A stretch of DNA of 64,000 nucleotides from Fusicatenibacter saccharivorans (GCF_015557635.1 NZ_JADNOP010000012.1:1-64000); one strand, 5' to 3'; positions 51,865 through 61,860 are shown, counted from the first letter of the stretch. Notes: generated from the letters alone by a model not told the origin. Made by a program: numbers and translations.

Positions 51865-52863
51865 ATGCAGACCGATTCTACACAGGCCGCGCACGAATTA
51901 GGGGATGCTTCTTTTTATCTGCATGATTATCATTTTCGACAGGATAATCATAATGGAATCTGCACCTTGCAGCCGCAAAACAGACAAGGCTATGGAAATA
52001 TCTATCAGGTTCAACCGACAGATGGATTATTCCTGTCAACCGGAAGCTGGATACCATACGCCTCAATGGAACGCAAATATGAGATCAATCAAAAGCTGGT
52101 GAAAATTTATTATTTGGAATCCGGCGGTGTTACCCTGATCCAGAATGGGCGGAAAGCCCAACCTATCACAGAGGGAATCCACCTTTATCTAAATAAGCCG
52201 TCACAGGGGCGAGTATTATATCAACCCAATATACCAATCAGCTATGCGTCAGTTTTGCTGTTTGAAGATTACATAGAGAAAAATCTGCAAGACCGTTTTA
52301 CCCCGGACGATTTTGACTATGCAGAGGTTTATGATTGGAAAGCTTTTGATTATAATACCCCGGAAATTGGAACCCTGTTTTTGCAGATACGGGATAAACT
52401 GATTGCTGGCGAAACCTCCCGTCTTTACTACGAAAGCAAAGTAGGTGAACTGCTTTCTATTGTGGCAGGCAACTTTCATAAACAGCGACAGGAGATAGCA
52501 TCTAAACACCAGTCTCTTTCCAAACAAGAGAAAAAGGCGCTGGAATCTGTACGTCTGGCTATTGAACAGAATATTTTGAACCCGCCAGAACTCTCGCAGC
52601 TTTGCAAAATAGCAGCAATGGGACAAACTAAACTTCGAGAATCATTCAAAAAAATGTATGGTGTTCCTATTGGGACATACATTCGACAATCCAAAATGAA
52701 ATATGCTTCACTGTTACTTAAAAAGAATGAATTATCAATTTCATCTATAGCCAAACATTTAGGGTATCAAAACGCAAGTAAATTTTCTAGCGCTTTTAAA
52801 AACTATTTTAATCAATCGCCTGAAATTTACCGAAAAAATAATTATAATATGCGTAAAGATTAG
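51865..52863 (+). CDS. AraC/PchR-type transcriptional regulator
   Basis: About 332 residues from ATG 51865 (MQTDSTQAAHELGDASF). The N-terminal sensor half (residues 1-220) is of the PchR kind. The C-terminus has two HTHs (LSQLCKIAAMGQTKLRESFKK and LSISSIAKHLGYQNASKFS) and ends in the AraC signature FKNYFNQSPEIYRK. It is divergent from the ECF/ABC operon and probably activates it on binding the imported chelate, as PchR does with pyochelin. Confidence 0.87.
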   Translation: MQTDSTQAAHELGDASFYLHDYHFRQDNHNGICTLQPQNRQGYGNIYQVQPTDGLFLSTGSWIPYASMERKYEINQKLVKIYYLESGGVTLIQNGRKAQPITEGIHLYLNKPSQGRVLYQPNIPISYASVLLFEDYIEKNLQDRFTPDDFDYAEVYDWKAFDYNTPEIGTLFLQIRDKLIAGETSRLYYESKVGELLSIVAGNFHKQRQEIASKHQSLSKQEKKALESVRLAIEQNILNPPELSQLCKIAAMGQTKLRESFKKMYGVPIGTYIRQSKMKYASLLLKKNELSISSIAKHLGYQNASKFSSAFKNYFNQSPEIYRKNNYNMRKD

Positions 52864-52908
52864 AATCACTTGCCATTTTTTTAGAAATTTTTTAATTATA
52901 TTATCACA

Positions 52909-52945
52909 AAAAAGAGGCGCTAAGTTTGCACCTCTTTTTATTGTA
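52909..52945 (+). terminator. Intrinsic terminator after the AraC gene
   Basis: A 12-bp stem with one mismatch (52909-52920 with 52928-52939), AAAAAGAGGCGC and GCACCTCTTTTT, ends in TTTTTATTG about 45 bp after the stop codon. Confidence 0.75.
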
Positions 52946-53026
52946 AAATTCATACTCATTCTCTAATTTGTTTTTTTAAGGTAATCTAAACTATTGAAGA
53001 CGCTCTAAAAATCAACATATTAATTT

Positions 53027-54970
53027 TCAAAGTATGCCGTATCCCATGATCGTTCCGTTATTGATATCATAGCTTCTCTTGTTCACGGCATCACTGGAGT
53101 TTCCCTCTACCGTATATACGGTACTTCCCTCAATTTTCTCCACGATTCCCACATGGTCTGAGGTTCCGTCCCCGTTCCAGTCAAAGAAGATCAGGGTTCC
53201 GGGTGCTGGCGAATATCCTCTGCTCTTCCATTTTCCCTTGCCCTGAAACCACGCGATCCCATCATCGCATAGGGAGAACTTCGGCATCTTGCCGCTCTCG
53301 ATCAGTCCTGCCTGATCCCCACACCAGCTGGCAAAGCAGGCACACCACGCCACATGGCTGTCAAATCCATACCATGACCAGAACTTCTGGCCTCCTTCAT
53401 TTCCAAGCTGGGTAAGTGCCACGGATACGATCTGGCCGTTGCCTCCAAACAGGCCGGCAAACAATCCGCCGCTGGAATAATACCTCAGGACGTGAGGGAC
53501 GTATTCTGGATCGCCATAGGCACTCCAGCCATGCGAAGCAGCCTGATCATTGGAAAACTGCAGAGCATTTTCTGCACTGTAGCCCCCGTAGTTTCGGAGC
53601 GCCCACGTTATGTATCCGTTGCCGTAGTTATACCCTTGCAGGGACAGCTTCAGCTTATCCATGTCCTGGGGGCTGGTGCATCCGGCTTCCTTCAGGCAGT
53701 CCGCATAATACTGGATTCCTACATGTATGGAATAGTCGGCATCCTGGATGGCATTCGGGCTGTTGGAATACCGGGTGTTGTATGGGCACTCACTGCTCTG
53801 CATGGGATCGGTCCCCCGGCCGCCAGATTCCTGCATCATGATTGCCTGTATCACGGAAACGTATTCGAGGATTCCATACTGGTTGGCGTATTTCTGGATG
53901 GTTGCCGTATAGGAAAGTACTTCCTGGCTGAGTGCTTCGTTGCTCTCTGAGCTTCCAGAGAATGCCGCACCGCCAATGATCCCGACCATGATAACCAGAA
54001 GCAGAACCATGACCGCTCCGGCGGCTCCCAGTGCATCCATCATGGACTGCACCGTTTTCGCTGCCGCTTCTACAGCGGCCTTAGCTGCCTTGAAGGTATT
54101 CTCTCCTGCCCTTGCCGTTTTCTGTATCCGGCGGACTCCATCGGAAGTCTGCAAGGCGGCTTTCTTCGCCGCCTGCTTCGCTGCCCTTCGTTCCATCTGC
54201 TTCTGCATCCGGGCTGTCAGGGCGTTGGAACTGGCCACCCGGAGCTTCTGCTCTGGCTGGATGCTGATCTTCACAGATGGAGGGGCGGTCTTAATAGTAC
54301 GCCGCTGTATGGTCTTCGGCTCCAACTGTTTCCGTGGCTTTTCCTTGATCCGGATGGTTTCCGGCTGTTTCTGGCGGATGGCATTCTGCCTTGCGGTATC
54401 TCCGGCCTTGCTTTTCTGGTTTTGTCTTTTGATGGAAAGCGATCCACCTTCCGACATTTCCTGTCCATTCTGGATTCTTGGTGTCTCCCTGGCAGCCCGG
54501 ATCTTCTGCTCTTTTGTTTTGACGGCATCTGAAACCGCCTTTTGCCGCTGGGCATTCTGAATCTGTACTTCCCGGCTCTTCTGCTCGGGTGCTTCCCGGC
54601 TAGCAGGATCGGCGGTCTGTGTGTCCCCTGTTCCTCTGGCGGTTTCTTTCTCCGCTTCTTTTTCTACTTCTTTTTTGCCAGCGGCTCTCTGTTTGATCTT
54701 CTCGTAGGAAGTCTGTGCGGCTGTCTTTCCGGCTCTGGTTACAGTTCTGCCTGTCTTTCTTGCAGCCCATTCCTCTGCGGATGTGACTTTCCCACTGGCA
54801 TATTCGGATGGGGACTGTTCTCCCATGTCATTGTCCCTGGCATTTGCGATGGTCTGGGATTTTTCCTTGCTCTCCAGTATGGCCGTCCGCATCAGCTCCT
54901 TGGGGATTCTGGAGGCAGGATTTTTGGTCTTTGGTTTTGTTGTAACTTCTTTGGTTTTGATATCCTTCAT
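53027..54970 (-). CDS. ICE lysozyme/CHAP cell-wall hydrolase
   Basis: 647 residues. The first about 300 are basic, disordered and repeat-rich (K, R, Q, A, E), followed by one membrane segment (AAGAVMVLLLVIMVGIIGG). A lysozyme-like transglycosylase domain has the catalytic E in QAIMMQESGGRGTDPMQ. A C-terminal CHAP amidase has C545 (WCACFASWC) and H606 (SDHVGIVEK). This is the VirB1-type hydrolase that opens the wall for conjugation. It follows the VirB4 gene by 31 bp. GGAGGTGAGAG precedes the ATG. Confidence 0.9.
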   Translation of the reverse strand: MKDIKTKEVTTKPKTKNPASRIPKELMRTAILESKEKSQTIANARDNDMGEQSPSEYASGKVTSAEEWAARKTGRTVTRAGKTAAQTSYEKIKQRAAGKKEVEKEAEKETARGTGDTQTADPASREAPEQKSREVQIQNAQRQKAVSDAVKTKEQKIRAARETPRIQNGQEMSEGGSLSIKRQNQKSKAGDTARQNAIRQKQPETIRIKEKPRKQLEPKTIQRRTIKTAPPSVKISIQPEQKLRVASSNALTARMQKQMERRAAKQAAKKAALQTSDGVRRIQKTARAGENTFKAAKAAVEAAAKTVQSMMDALGAAGAVMVLLLVIMVGIIGGAAFSGSSESNEALSQEVLSYTATIQKYANQYGILEYVSVIQAIMMQESGGRGTDPMQSSECPYNTRYSNSPNAIQDADYSIHVGIQYYADCLKEAGCTSPQDMDKLKLSLQGYNYGNGYITWALRNYGGYSAENALQFSNDQAASHGWSAYGDPEYVPHVLRYYSSGGLFAGLFGGNGQIVSVALTQLGNEGGQKFWSWYGFDSHVAWCACFASWCGDQAGLIESGKMPKFSLCDDGIAWFQGKGKWKSRGYSPAPGTLIFFDWNGDGTSDHVGIVEKIEGSTVYTVEGNSSDAVNKRSYDINNGTIMGYGIL

Positions 54971-55001
54971 CTCTCACCTCCAGTCCCGGCTTGTCCCGCT
55001 C

Positions 55002-57338
55002 TTACGCTTCGCCCGGCTTGGTCGTCATCAGGCGGTACAGTTTTGTATTTCTTGGAAACGAATTTTCAAACGGCACCAGATTTCCGGAACAGCGGATCAG
55101 ACCATGGCCGGCACCCACATTGGTGATGTAGGATAACTGGTTGTCTGAAATATTCAGAAGTGCCGCCAGCTCATCCCGGTCGGTGATAGCCTGATTCAAA
55201 AGGATCAGGAACTCACTGTTCGCCAGCATCAGGCGGGCGGTATCGGATTTCAGAAGTTCCTCAACGTTCTGGGTAAGTCCGGTTACAAATCCGGAATACT
55301 TACGGATACGCTTGTACAGGCGGTAGAAAAAGTCCGCACTGTATTCATAGCGGAACAGCAGATAAAACTCATCCGCAAAGATCCATGTCGTTTTTCCCTT
55401 CTTCCAGTTCTGGATCACACGGTTGAAAATCGAATCCAGTGTGACCAGCATGCCAAGGGGCATCAGCTGTTCGCCCAGCTCCCGGATGTCATAGTCGATG
55501 ATACGGCTCTTCGTGTTGACATTGGTTTCCTGGGCAAAGGTGTTCAGACTGCCATTGATAAACAGTTCCGAAGACAGAGCCAGCCCTCTGGCTTCTTCCT
55601 CCGGCTGGAGCATGAGTTGTCGGTACAGGTCCTTTAAGGTCGGCACCTGCCCTTTGTAACCGCCCCTCATATAATCCCGGTACACATCTGCGGTGCAGCG
55701 GTCAAGGATGGATTTCTCCTTTGCCGAAAGGTTTCCGGCTCCTACGAGCTGCTCAAACAGGGAAAGGATAAATTCTGACTTCTCAATCAGAGGATTTCGG
55801 TCATTGCCATAGGCAGAATCCATATCCAGTGCATTCAGATGGGTATCCGAGGTTGCCGAGATCCGGATGACCTCTCCGTTTAAGGCTTCCACCAGAGAAG
55901 CAAACTCCGACTCCGGATCGAGGATGAGGATGTCATCTTCCGTGGAAAGGGCAAGGTCTACGATCTCCTCTTTTGCCGAGAAGCTCTTGCCGGAGCCGCT
56001 GACACCCAGTCGGAAAGAGTTGCCGTTTAACAGCTTCCTTCGGTCTGCCACCAGCATATTTTTGCTGACGGCATTCTGCCCATAATAGATGCCTCCCGGC
56101 TGCATGATTTCCTGCGTATGGAACGGGATCAGGACGGCGGTGGATTCTGTAGTAAGGGTACGCACTGCATCGATTTTCCGCAGGCCATACGGCAGGACGG
56201 TATTCAGTCCATCGACCTGTTGCCACTTCAAAGTTGCCATCTGGCAGAGGTGTTTTCTCGCAATGGAATACAGGGTTTCCGTATCGGAGTCCAGTTGTTT
56301 CTTGCTGTCTGCCATATGTACCATTGTCAGGATGCCGAACATCATCCTCTGATCCCTGGTGGTCAGATCGTCCAGCATTTCCTTGGTCTCTTTTCTCTGC
56401 AGCTCCATGTCATAGGGAACTACGGCTGAAAAGTTATTGTTGGCATTCTGGCGTCTCTGCCAGTTGGTGACGTTTGTCTCCACGCCCAGCAGTCGGTTCT
56501 GGATCTCACGCACCGCTTCGTCTGTCGGTACGGGGATGATATCAATGGACAGCATCAGGTTCCTGCCAAGGCTGCACAGTTCGGAGATCATCTCATCCTT
56601 TACATAGCTGGCGTAATCTTCCATAAAAAGGACTCTGCCGTACTGCTCGCCCAGCTTGAAATGGTCGTTATGGAATTCCATCGTGTCCGGGCAGATCCAG
56701 TCTTTGAAGCTGTGTCCTTTTTTCGCAAAGGCTTTCATGTCAAATGGAAAACTCTGTGGAACGTCTGCCTTGAAAAAGTCCCGGAAGATCTGTAGCCTCT
56801 GCTCTGCATCCAGCTCTTCCCCAATAGAGGACAGCTTGGCCAGATGGGTGATGATGTCCGTTCCCACACGTGCGAAATAGGTTCTGGCTTCATCGATGTT
56901 TTTCTTGTGGACGCTGATGGTCAGATAGCGTTCTTGGTAGATACTGTTGTTGGTACCGGAGATCTTGGAAAGGAGCATGTCATTGTACTCTTTCCGGTAC
57001 TCGTCCAGACCGTCCCCTTTCATCGGGATCAGCAGGGACTGCTCAAACTCTTCCTTGTTGATCTTACGATTGTTCAGGGTGATCTTCGCCGTACAGCCAG
57101 AATCCAGTGCATTTAAAAGTTCAGAGTAGTCCAGGAACATTTCCGTCTTGTCCGCTTTACTGGCAATGGAATAGTTGATATCCGTAAACCGGAATGTCCT
57201 AGAATACTTGCTCTCCACCTGAAAAATACCATCTGGCCAGATCTTGCGAATCGGGATGGCCTGCTGGACAGACTTCGGTACTTTAAATTTTTCCTTGTCC
57301 TGTTTCAGTGTCTGACTCAGGGTTTTAATCAAAGGCAT
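55002..57338 (-). CDS. VirB4-like conjugation ATPase (CD1110 family)
   Basis: About 778 residues from ATG 57338. Walker A FRLGVSGSGKSFSAKEEI, Walker B ILILDPESEF, and late VTGLTQNVEELLKSD are typical of VirB4/TraE ATPases, which energise the type IV secretion channel. It overlaps the PrgI-like gene upstream, the usual order in clostridial ICEs. Confidence 0.92.
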   Translation of the reverse strand: MPLIKTLSQTLKQDKEKFKVPKSVQQAIPIRKIWPDGIFQVESKYSRTFRFTDINYSIASKADKTEMFLDYSELLNALDSGCTAKITLNNRKINKEEFEQSLLIPMKGDGLDEYRKEYNDMLLSKISGTNNSIYQERYLTISVHKKNIDEARTYFARVGTDIITHLAKLSSIGEELDAEQRLQIFRDFFKADVPQSFPFDMKAFAKKGHSFKDWICPDTMEFHNDHFKLGEQYGRVLFMEDYASYVKDEMISELCSLGRNLMLSIDIIPVPTDEAVREIQNRLLGVETNVTNWQRRQNANNNFSAVVPYDMELQRKETKEMLDDLTTRDQRMMFGILTMVHMADSKKQLDSDTETLYSIARKHLCQMATLKWQQVDGLNTVLPYGLRKIDAVRTLTTESTAVLIPFHTQEIMQPGGIYYGQNAVSKNMLVADRRKLLNGNSFRLGVSGSGKSFSAKEEIVDLALSTEDDILILDPESEFASLVEALNGEVIRISATSDTHLNALDMDSAYGNDRNPLIEKSEFILSLFEQLVGAGNLSAKEKSILDRCTADVYRDYMRGGYKGQVPTLKDLYRQLMLQPEEEARGLALSSELFINGSLNTFAQETNVNTKSRIIDYDIRELGEQLMPLGMLVTLDSIFNRVIQNWKKGKTTWIFADEFYLLFRYEYSADFFYRLYKRIRKYSGFVTGLTQNVEELLKSDTARLMLANSEFLILLNQAITDRDELAALLNISDNQLSYITNVGAGHGLIRCSGNLVPFENSFPRNTKLYRLMTTKPGEA

Positions 57339-57759
57339 CACCCCTTCCTCTTCGCTTCTTTGGTTTCTTCTGTTTCGTCCGCTTCTTTTCCAGAAGTTCC
57401 GCTCCGTTTCCCATCATTTTCTCACCCAGCCGCAGGCTCTCTTCCATGCAGGAAAAGTACAGGTTCTCCGACTTAAATACCAGCCGCTTCGGGTACAGCA
57501 GTTCGGATTTAATGACTACCCATGCAAACTGTTCTGCCGTCATGCCGTGGTAACGAAAAAAGCCGCAGGCTGCAAAGGGAGCCGTCCCAAGGATGCACAG
57601 CCATCCGGTTACCTGTTCCCCGGCATATTTCCGGGTGACAAAATAGATTCCAAGGGCTGCCAGGATCGCCAGTACCGAAAATAAGCACTGCCGGAAGCTT
57701 AAGCCCCAGAACATTGACTCCTGATAGTCTCGGATTTCTTTATTCATTTTCACTTCCAT
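57325..57759 (-). CDS. PrgI family conjugation protein
   Basis: 144 residues. The conserved start MEVKMNKEIRDYQESMFWGL and SFRQCLFSVLAIL, then two membrane segments and AACGFFRYHGMTAEQFAWV, match PrgI. It is a VirB3-like inner-membrane component of the transfer channel. It overlaps the VirB4 gene by 14 bp. Confidence 0.9.
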   Translation of the reverse strand: MEVKMNKEIRDYQESMFWGLSFRQCLFSVLAILAALGIYFVTRKYAGEQVTGWLCILGTAPFAACGFFRYHGMTAEQFAWVVIKSELLYPKRLVFKSENLYFSCMEESLRLGEKMMGNGAELLEKKRTKQKKPKKRRGRGDAFD

Positions 57760-57767
57760 GTTGTTTT

Positions 57768-58205
57768 CTACCTTTCTCTTTGTAATCTCTGTTTTTTCTT
57801 TTGTTTCTGTTTTGGTACATCCCTTTGCCGGATGCCATTTCTTTCCATAAATCTTTTTGTTCCTTCCGGATCAAGCTCTGCCAGTTTTTTCAGGTCGAAT
57901 GCAACCCTCTGGAAGATGCAGTAACCGGAGGATGCGGTATCCGGCTGTATCGTTCCCAGCTTATGCTGCTTTATAAAACGAAGCTTTTCTTTGCTGAAAT
58001 TGTGGTCGATATAGGCTTCATTGATACCGCCCAGCGGAGCAAAAGGCAGGTTTACCGTAAGGTCTGCAAAGCTTTCCGGGTATCCATCTTCCATATGGTA
58101 AAGCCCGATATAGAGATTGTCATCGCTCATGTAACTGTCTACCCTGAGAAATAATTCCTCCCGGCCATACTGCCAGTCGTAGCTCAGTGTCTTTGGTTCT
58201 TCCAT
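57768..58205 (-). CDS. DUF4313 domain protein
   Basis: 145 residues: LFLRVDSYMSDDNLYIGLY, then FADLTVNLP and AYIDHNF match DUF4313, found in clostridial ICE transfer operons. The C-terminus is strongly basic (KQKQKKKQRLQRER). Function unknown. Confidence 0.8.
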   Translation of the reverse strand: MEEPKTLSYDWQYGREELFLRVDSYMSDDNLYIGLYHMEDGYPESFADLTVNLPFAPLGGINEAYIDHNFSKEKLRFIKQHKLGTIQPDTASSGYCIFQRVAFDLKKLAELDPEGTKRFMERNGIRQRDVPKQKQKKKQRLQRER

Positions 58206-58217
58206 TTTTTTCGCCTC

Positions 58218-59057
58218 CTATAATCCCATGATTTCTTTTACGATACGGTCGGATGCCTTGACTGCCCCGACCAGTACCAGCAGGTTAAATACCAGTTCCC
58301 CGACGTAATTCCAGACAATGGTCACGGCGGACAGGCTGGTGTCCCCGATGGCCGGCGGACTTGATGCAAACACCGAAAAGATGATGCAGGCCAGTGCGAT
58401 GATGGCTCCTTCCAGACATACCCCGGCGTAGGAACGGATAAAGTTCTTTCCTACAGACTGGGTTGGCTCCCCGGCAAAGGTTGCCAATGGAATCGGTGCG
58501 ATGGCTGTGTACATATACAGCTTAAACATTCTCCCGTATACAGTCAGAATCATGACAAATGACAATACCGTAATCAGCAGGCTTCCTAATAAAGTTACGA
58601 TCCACAAAGGGATAGATTCCAGCATCCCCACCGCTTCGATCTTGTCCACGATCTCCGAAGGCAACTCCGTTACAGTTCCACCCGCCATCCCGGAGTGGGA
58701 CATGATATTTGTTACGATGCCCTGCACAATGGAAAAGATCGCGGTCAAAAGCTCCATGCCGGACATGACGGCTCCCTGTGCCAGTGCAAAACGGATAAAG
58801 GCTTTCACTACATGTTCCGGCTTTTTCATATCCGTGAAGCTCCCACAGGTTTTCACAAGCCCCGCCGCAAAGAACAGAACCAGCAGGCCGTACCCGATGG
58901 CTTTCAGTCCACCGTTGATGTTCGTCATCACGCTCCAGATCGCCCCGCCCTTGAAATTCTCCGGGCTTTGCGTCAGCAGTGTCCAGATCTCAGCCAGCTT
59001 GTCGCTCCAGGTCTGCAAGGCAGAATTTAGATTCTGTACGATCCAGTTATCACTCAA
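58218..59057 (-). CDS. VirB6/TrbL-like conjugation protein (CD1112 family)
   Basis: 279 residues with six hydrophobic segments and the family pattern GLLVLFFAAGLVKTCGSFTD, then FIRFALAQGAV and MYTAIAPIPLATFAG. It forms the inner-membrane platform of the transfer channel. It sits between the pilin-like Maff2 gene and DUF4313. Confidence 0.88.
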   Translation of the reverse strand: MSDNWIVQNLNSALQTWSDKLAEIWTLLTQSPENFKGGAIWSVMTNINGGLKAIGYGLLVLFFAAGLVKTCGSFTDMKKPEHVVKAFIRFALAQGAVMSGMELLTAIFSIVQGIVTNIMSHSGMAGGTVTELPSEIVDKIEAVGMLESIPLWIVTLLGSLLITVLSFVMILTVYGRMFKLYMYTAIAPIPLATFAGEPTQSVGKNFIRSYAGVCLEGAIIALACIIFSVFASSPPAIGDTSLSAVTIVWNYVGELVFNLLVLVGAVKASDRIVKEIMGL

Positions 59058-59132
59058 ACAGTTTCACCTCCCATCCTGCAAAAGTGAGCAGGGAGCCGGC
59101 ATTTCGCATGGCTCCCCTTCTGGTCTCTTCTC

Positions 59133-59492
59133 CTATCCCATGATCAGGTCCAGGATCTCTTTTGCAAAAGTAATGATGATACCGCCTGCCAGTGTCAGAA
59201 ATCCGTTTGCCCTCTGGCTCGGATCGTGGCTCTTTAAGGACAGGCCGACCTGCACGATACCAAATCCCAGCAGGATCAGGCCAATGGCACGGATTAGGGA
59301 AAAGATAAACGTGGACAGGTTATTGACTACGGTCAGCGGATCGCCTGCGGCATAAACGCAGGTCGCCCCAATGCAGATCGACAGTACCATGACTGCATAC
59401 AGAGCAAACAGTTTCTTCTGCCCTCTCTTCATCTTCAGCGGTGCGGTCTCTTTCCTGGTTTCTGTGTGTTTCTTATTTTTCAGTAAATTCAT
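59133..59492 (-). CDS. Maff2 family pilin-like protein (CD1113-like)
   Basis: About 119 residues from ATG 59492 (MNLLKNKKHTETRKE), after GGAGGAATGCC. A basic N-terminus, a signal-like hydrophobic stretch (LFALYAVMVLSICIGATCVYA), then two further membrane segments are VirB2-like. The start lies just downstream of the VirD4 stop. Confidence 0.85.
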   Translation of the reverse strand: MNLLKNKKHTETRKETAPLKMKRGQKKLFALYAVMVLSICIGATCVYAAGDPLTVVNNLSTFIFSLIRAIGLILLGFGIVQVGLSLKSHDPSQRANGFLTLAGGIIITFAKEILDLIMG

Positions 59493-59506
59493 TGGCATTC
59501 CTCCCA

Positions 59507-61240
59507 TCAAAAAAGCTCCCCGATGATGTCCTCATCCAGAAGCAGTTCGTAATCGTCATATCTTGTTTCATCAAACACAAAATCGTCATGTGCCAGCGGT
59601 GCTTTCGCATAGTTGAACGGGCCGGCACCGCCGTCCTCGGTATACCGGATGTTGGGATGCTTCATCAGGTCATACTTGGCATCCAGTATGGGCCGTTCCC
59701 CACGGATAAACAGAAGGGCATTCTGGTTGTCCAGCATACGGACTTCATCCGGCTGCAGCAGCTCCCTTCCGCTCTGCTGGAAGTTGGTGGAGTAGCTGCC
59801 GGATTTGCCCTTGGTCTGCCCGTAGGTGTTGGTGTCTATGGTTTCTTTCCCCAGTAATTCTGATACATATTTGTGTGTCTCTTTTTCGTTGCCGCCCAGG
59901 TATAAAAACTCATCGCAGTTGCCCACCAGACTCTCCCAGGAGTCTTTGAACAGAGCTTTTAACTGGCTCATGTTCTGGATGATGATGCTGCAGTAAATGG
60001 AACGGGATCGGCAGGTTGCCAGGATCTTCTCAAACTCATTTGGCAGGGATACGTTTGGAAATTCATCCATGATGCAGTTGACCGGAACCAGGAGGGCACC
60101 GCCATGCACACGGTCTGCCATGTAATAAAGCGTCTGGAAAAGCTGGCTGTAGATCATGCCTACCAGATAATTCAAAGAAGTATCCGCATCCGGGATACAG
60201 CAGAAAAGGGCTACTTTCTTCTCGCCCATGCTAGAAAGATCCAGCTCATCGGTATTGGTCAGTTTGGCGATCTGCGGCAGGTTGAAGGCTGCCAGACGGA
60301 CACCGACACTGATCAGGATGGACTTGGCGGTCTTTCCTGCCGCCTGCTTGTAGATGTGGTACTGCTTCACGGCAATGCTGTCCGGGTCCCGCATCTCCAA
60401 ACGGTCAAACAAAATGTCCAGAGGGGACTCGTAGTCCTCGTCCTCTTCTTTTACCTGGGCAGAACCTAACATCTCCATAATCATGGCAAAGTTCTGTTCT
60501 TCCGGCGGAGCTTCGTGGAGCAGGTACAGCATCAGTGCCTGAAGCAGTGCGGTTTCGCTCTTCTCCCAGAAGGGATCGGAGGACTGGGAACCTTTAGGTG
60601 TGGTGTTTTGTATCAGATTGGAAATGAGACGGAGTACGTCTTTATCATCGTGAACGTACTCGAATGGATTGTAGCAAAAAGATGTGTCGGGATTGATGAG
60701 GTCAAAGACACGCACCTCATATCCCTTTTTCTCCAGCAAGCCCCCTGTCTTTCGGAGCAGCTCCGCTTTGGGGTCTGTAATGACCATCGAACAGCAGCAC
60801 TGCATGATGTTTGGCAGGGCAAAGCCTCTGGATTTTCCTGCACCGGAGCCTCCCACTACGAGAATGTTGAGACATCTGCGGTGCTTGTGGGTGTCAAGGC
60901 TAATGCGGAAGTTCTGTGTCAGCAGGATGTTCTGGGAGTACGGCTTCTTGCTATATTTCTTACAGATCTGCCGGGCATCGCCCCATCTGGCAGAGCCATG
61001 TTCTTCCCCTCTGCGGTAGTTCTTCTGACTGGAATAAAAAATGCCGATCCCGGCTGCGTAAAGTAACGTGCAGACCAGCATCGACTTGATGGTGTATTCC
61101 GTATAATGAAACTGGAAGGGATGGTTCAGCTTTTCTGTGAGAACCTCCATCAGCTCGAAAAGATTCCTGCCCGGCTGGATGGCATCCGCAAGCAGGATTG
61201 CTACCCACCAGATGACAGGCAGTCCGGCAAGCCAAATCAC
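59507..61240 (-). CDS. VirD4-like coupling protein (CD1115 family)
   Basis: 577 residues with two N-terminal membrane segments, Walker A VVGGSGAGKSRGFALPN and Walker B CIMDEFPNVS. It hands the relaxase-bound DNA to the VirB4/VirB6 channel. The start is probably GTG at 61240 or slightly upstream: the frame stays open to the left end of DUF4314 and there is no ATG with a good ribosome site, so the exact start is uncertain. Confidence 0.9.
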   Translation of the reverse strand: MIWLAGLPVIWWVAILLADAIQPGRNLFELMEVLTEKLNHPFQFHYTEYTIKSMLVCTLLYAAGIGIFYSSQKNYRRGEEHGSARWGDARQICKKYSKKPYSQNILLTQNFRISLDTHKHRRCLNILVVGGSGAGKSRGFALPNIMQCCCSMVITDPKAELLRKTGGLLEKKGYEVRVFDLINPDTSFCYNPFEYVHDDKDVLRLISNLIQNTTPKGSQSSDPFWEKSETALLQALMLYLLHEAPPEEQNFAMIMEMLGSAQVKEEDEDYESPLDILFDRLEMRDPDSIAVKQYHIYKQAAGKTAKSILISVGVRLAAFNLPQIAKLTNTDELDLSSMGEKKVALFCCIPDADTSLNYLVGMIYSQLFQTLYYMADRVHGGALLVPVNCIMDEFPNVSLPNEFEKILATCRSRSIYCSIIIQNMSQLKALFKDSWESLVGNCDEFLYLGGNEKETHKYVSELLGKETIDTNTYGQTKGKSGSYSTNFQQSGRELLQPDEVRMLDNQNALLFIRGERPILDAKYDLMKHPNIRYTEDGGAGPFNYAKAPLAHDDFVFDETRYDDYELLLDEDIIGELF

Positions 61241-61263
61241 CCAGTCTGACTTCCGGCTGTTTG

Positions 61264-61515
61264 TTACCGGGATGGCTGCTGTTTGGGCCTCTCTGCTCTT
61301 GGCAGGTCCGTAATGTGGAAGCTGTCCACTCCCGGAACGAGGGCAAGGCTGCTTCCATTCTCCCAGTTTACGTGGATCTGCCCTGCATCGTCTACCATAT
61401 CCACCTTACCTTTTAAGCCGGGTGGCATGTGGCTCTCCCCCTCCATGCTGTTAAGCGTGACCTCGGTTCCCGGCGGATATCTTCTCCGCATGGCTTCTAT
61501 TCTTTCTTGTGTCAT
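61264..61515 (-). CDS. DUF4314 domain protein
   Basis: About 83 residues from ATG 61515 (MTQERIEAMRRRYPPGTEV), with LKGKVDMVDDAGQIHVNWEN and LALVPGVDSF, the DUF4314 SH3-like pattern. A GTG at 61536 is an alternative start. It lies 23 bp before the VirD4 gene. Confidence 0.85.
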   Translation of the reverse strand: MTQERIEAMRRRYPPGTEVTLNSMEGESHMPPGLKGKVDMVDDAGQIHVNWENGSSLALVPGVDSFHITDLPRAERPKQQPSR

Positions 61516-61545
61516 ATTTCTGTATATTTGTACCACATCCTTTCT

Positions 61546-61860
61546 TCATCTTCCCCTTCCACGGTATGGGCGGTATCTGGATTTCATGATCTTTAACAGG
61601 ACGCTGTCGATCCCATCGGAATAGCGTCCGTTTTTCAGGTATGTGTCCCGGAGCTGGTTTAAGGCTTCCACGGATTTGCTGTGTTCGGCTTCTGTCAGGT
61701 AGAGCTTTCCCTCTTCCTGCTCTGCCAGCTTCAGAACCAGATCCCGTGTGGTATCCACCGGAAGCCCCTGTTCTTTTTCCTGCCGGAACACTTCCCGGAG
61801 TGCATGGATCAGCATGTGGTTCATGATCCGGTCCATCTTTACATATCGCATTCTTGTCAT
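61546..61860 (-). CDS. Small conserved ICE protein
   Basis: 104 residues, basic, mostly helical (MTRMRYVKMDRIMNHMLIH, then QLRDTYLKNGRYSDGIDSV). No domain recognised. GGAGGCTCGCCT precedes the ATG. It is co-transcribed with the transfer genes. Confidence 0.7.
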   Translation of the reverse strand: MTRMRYVKMDRIMNHMLIHALREVFRQEKEQGLPVDTTRDLVLKLAEQEEGKLYLTEAEHSKSVEALNQLRDTYLKNGRYSDGIDSVLLKIMKSRYRPYRGRGR

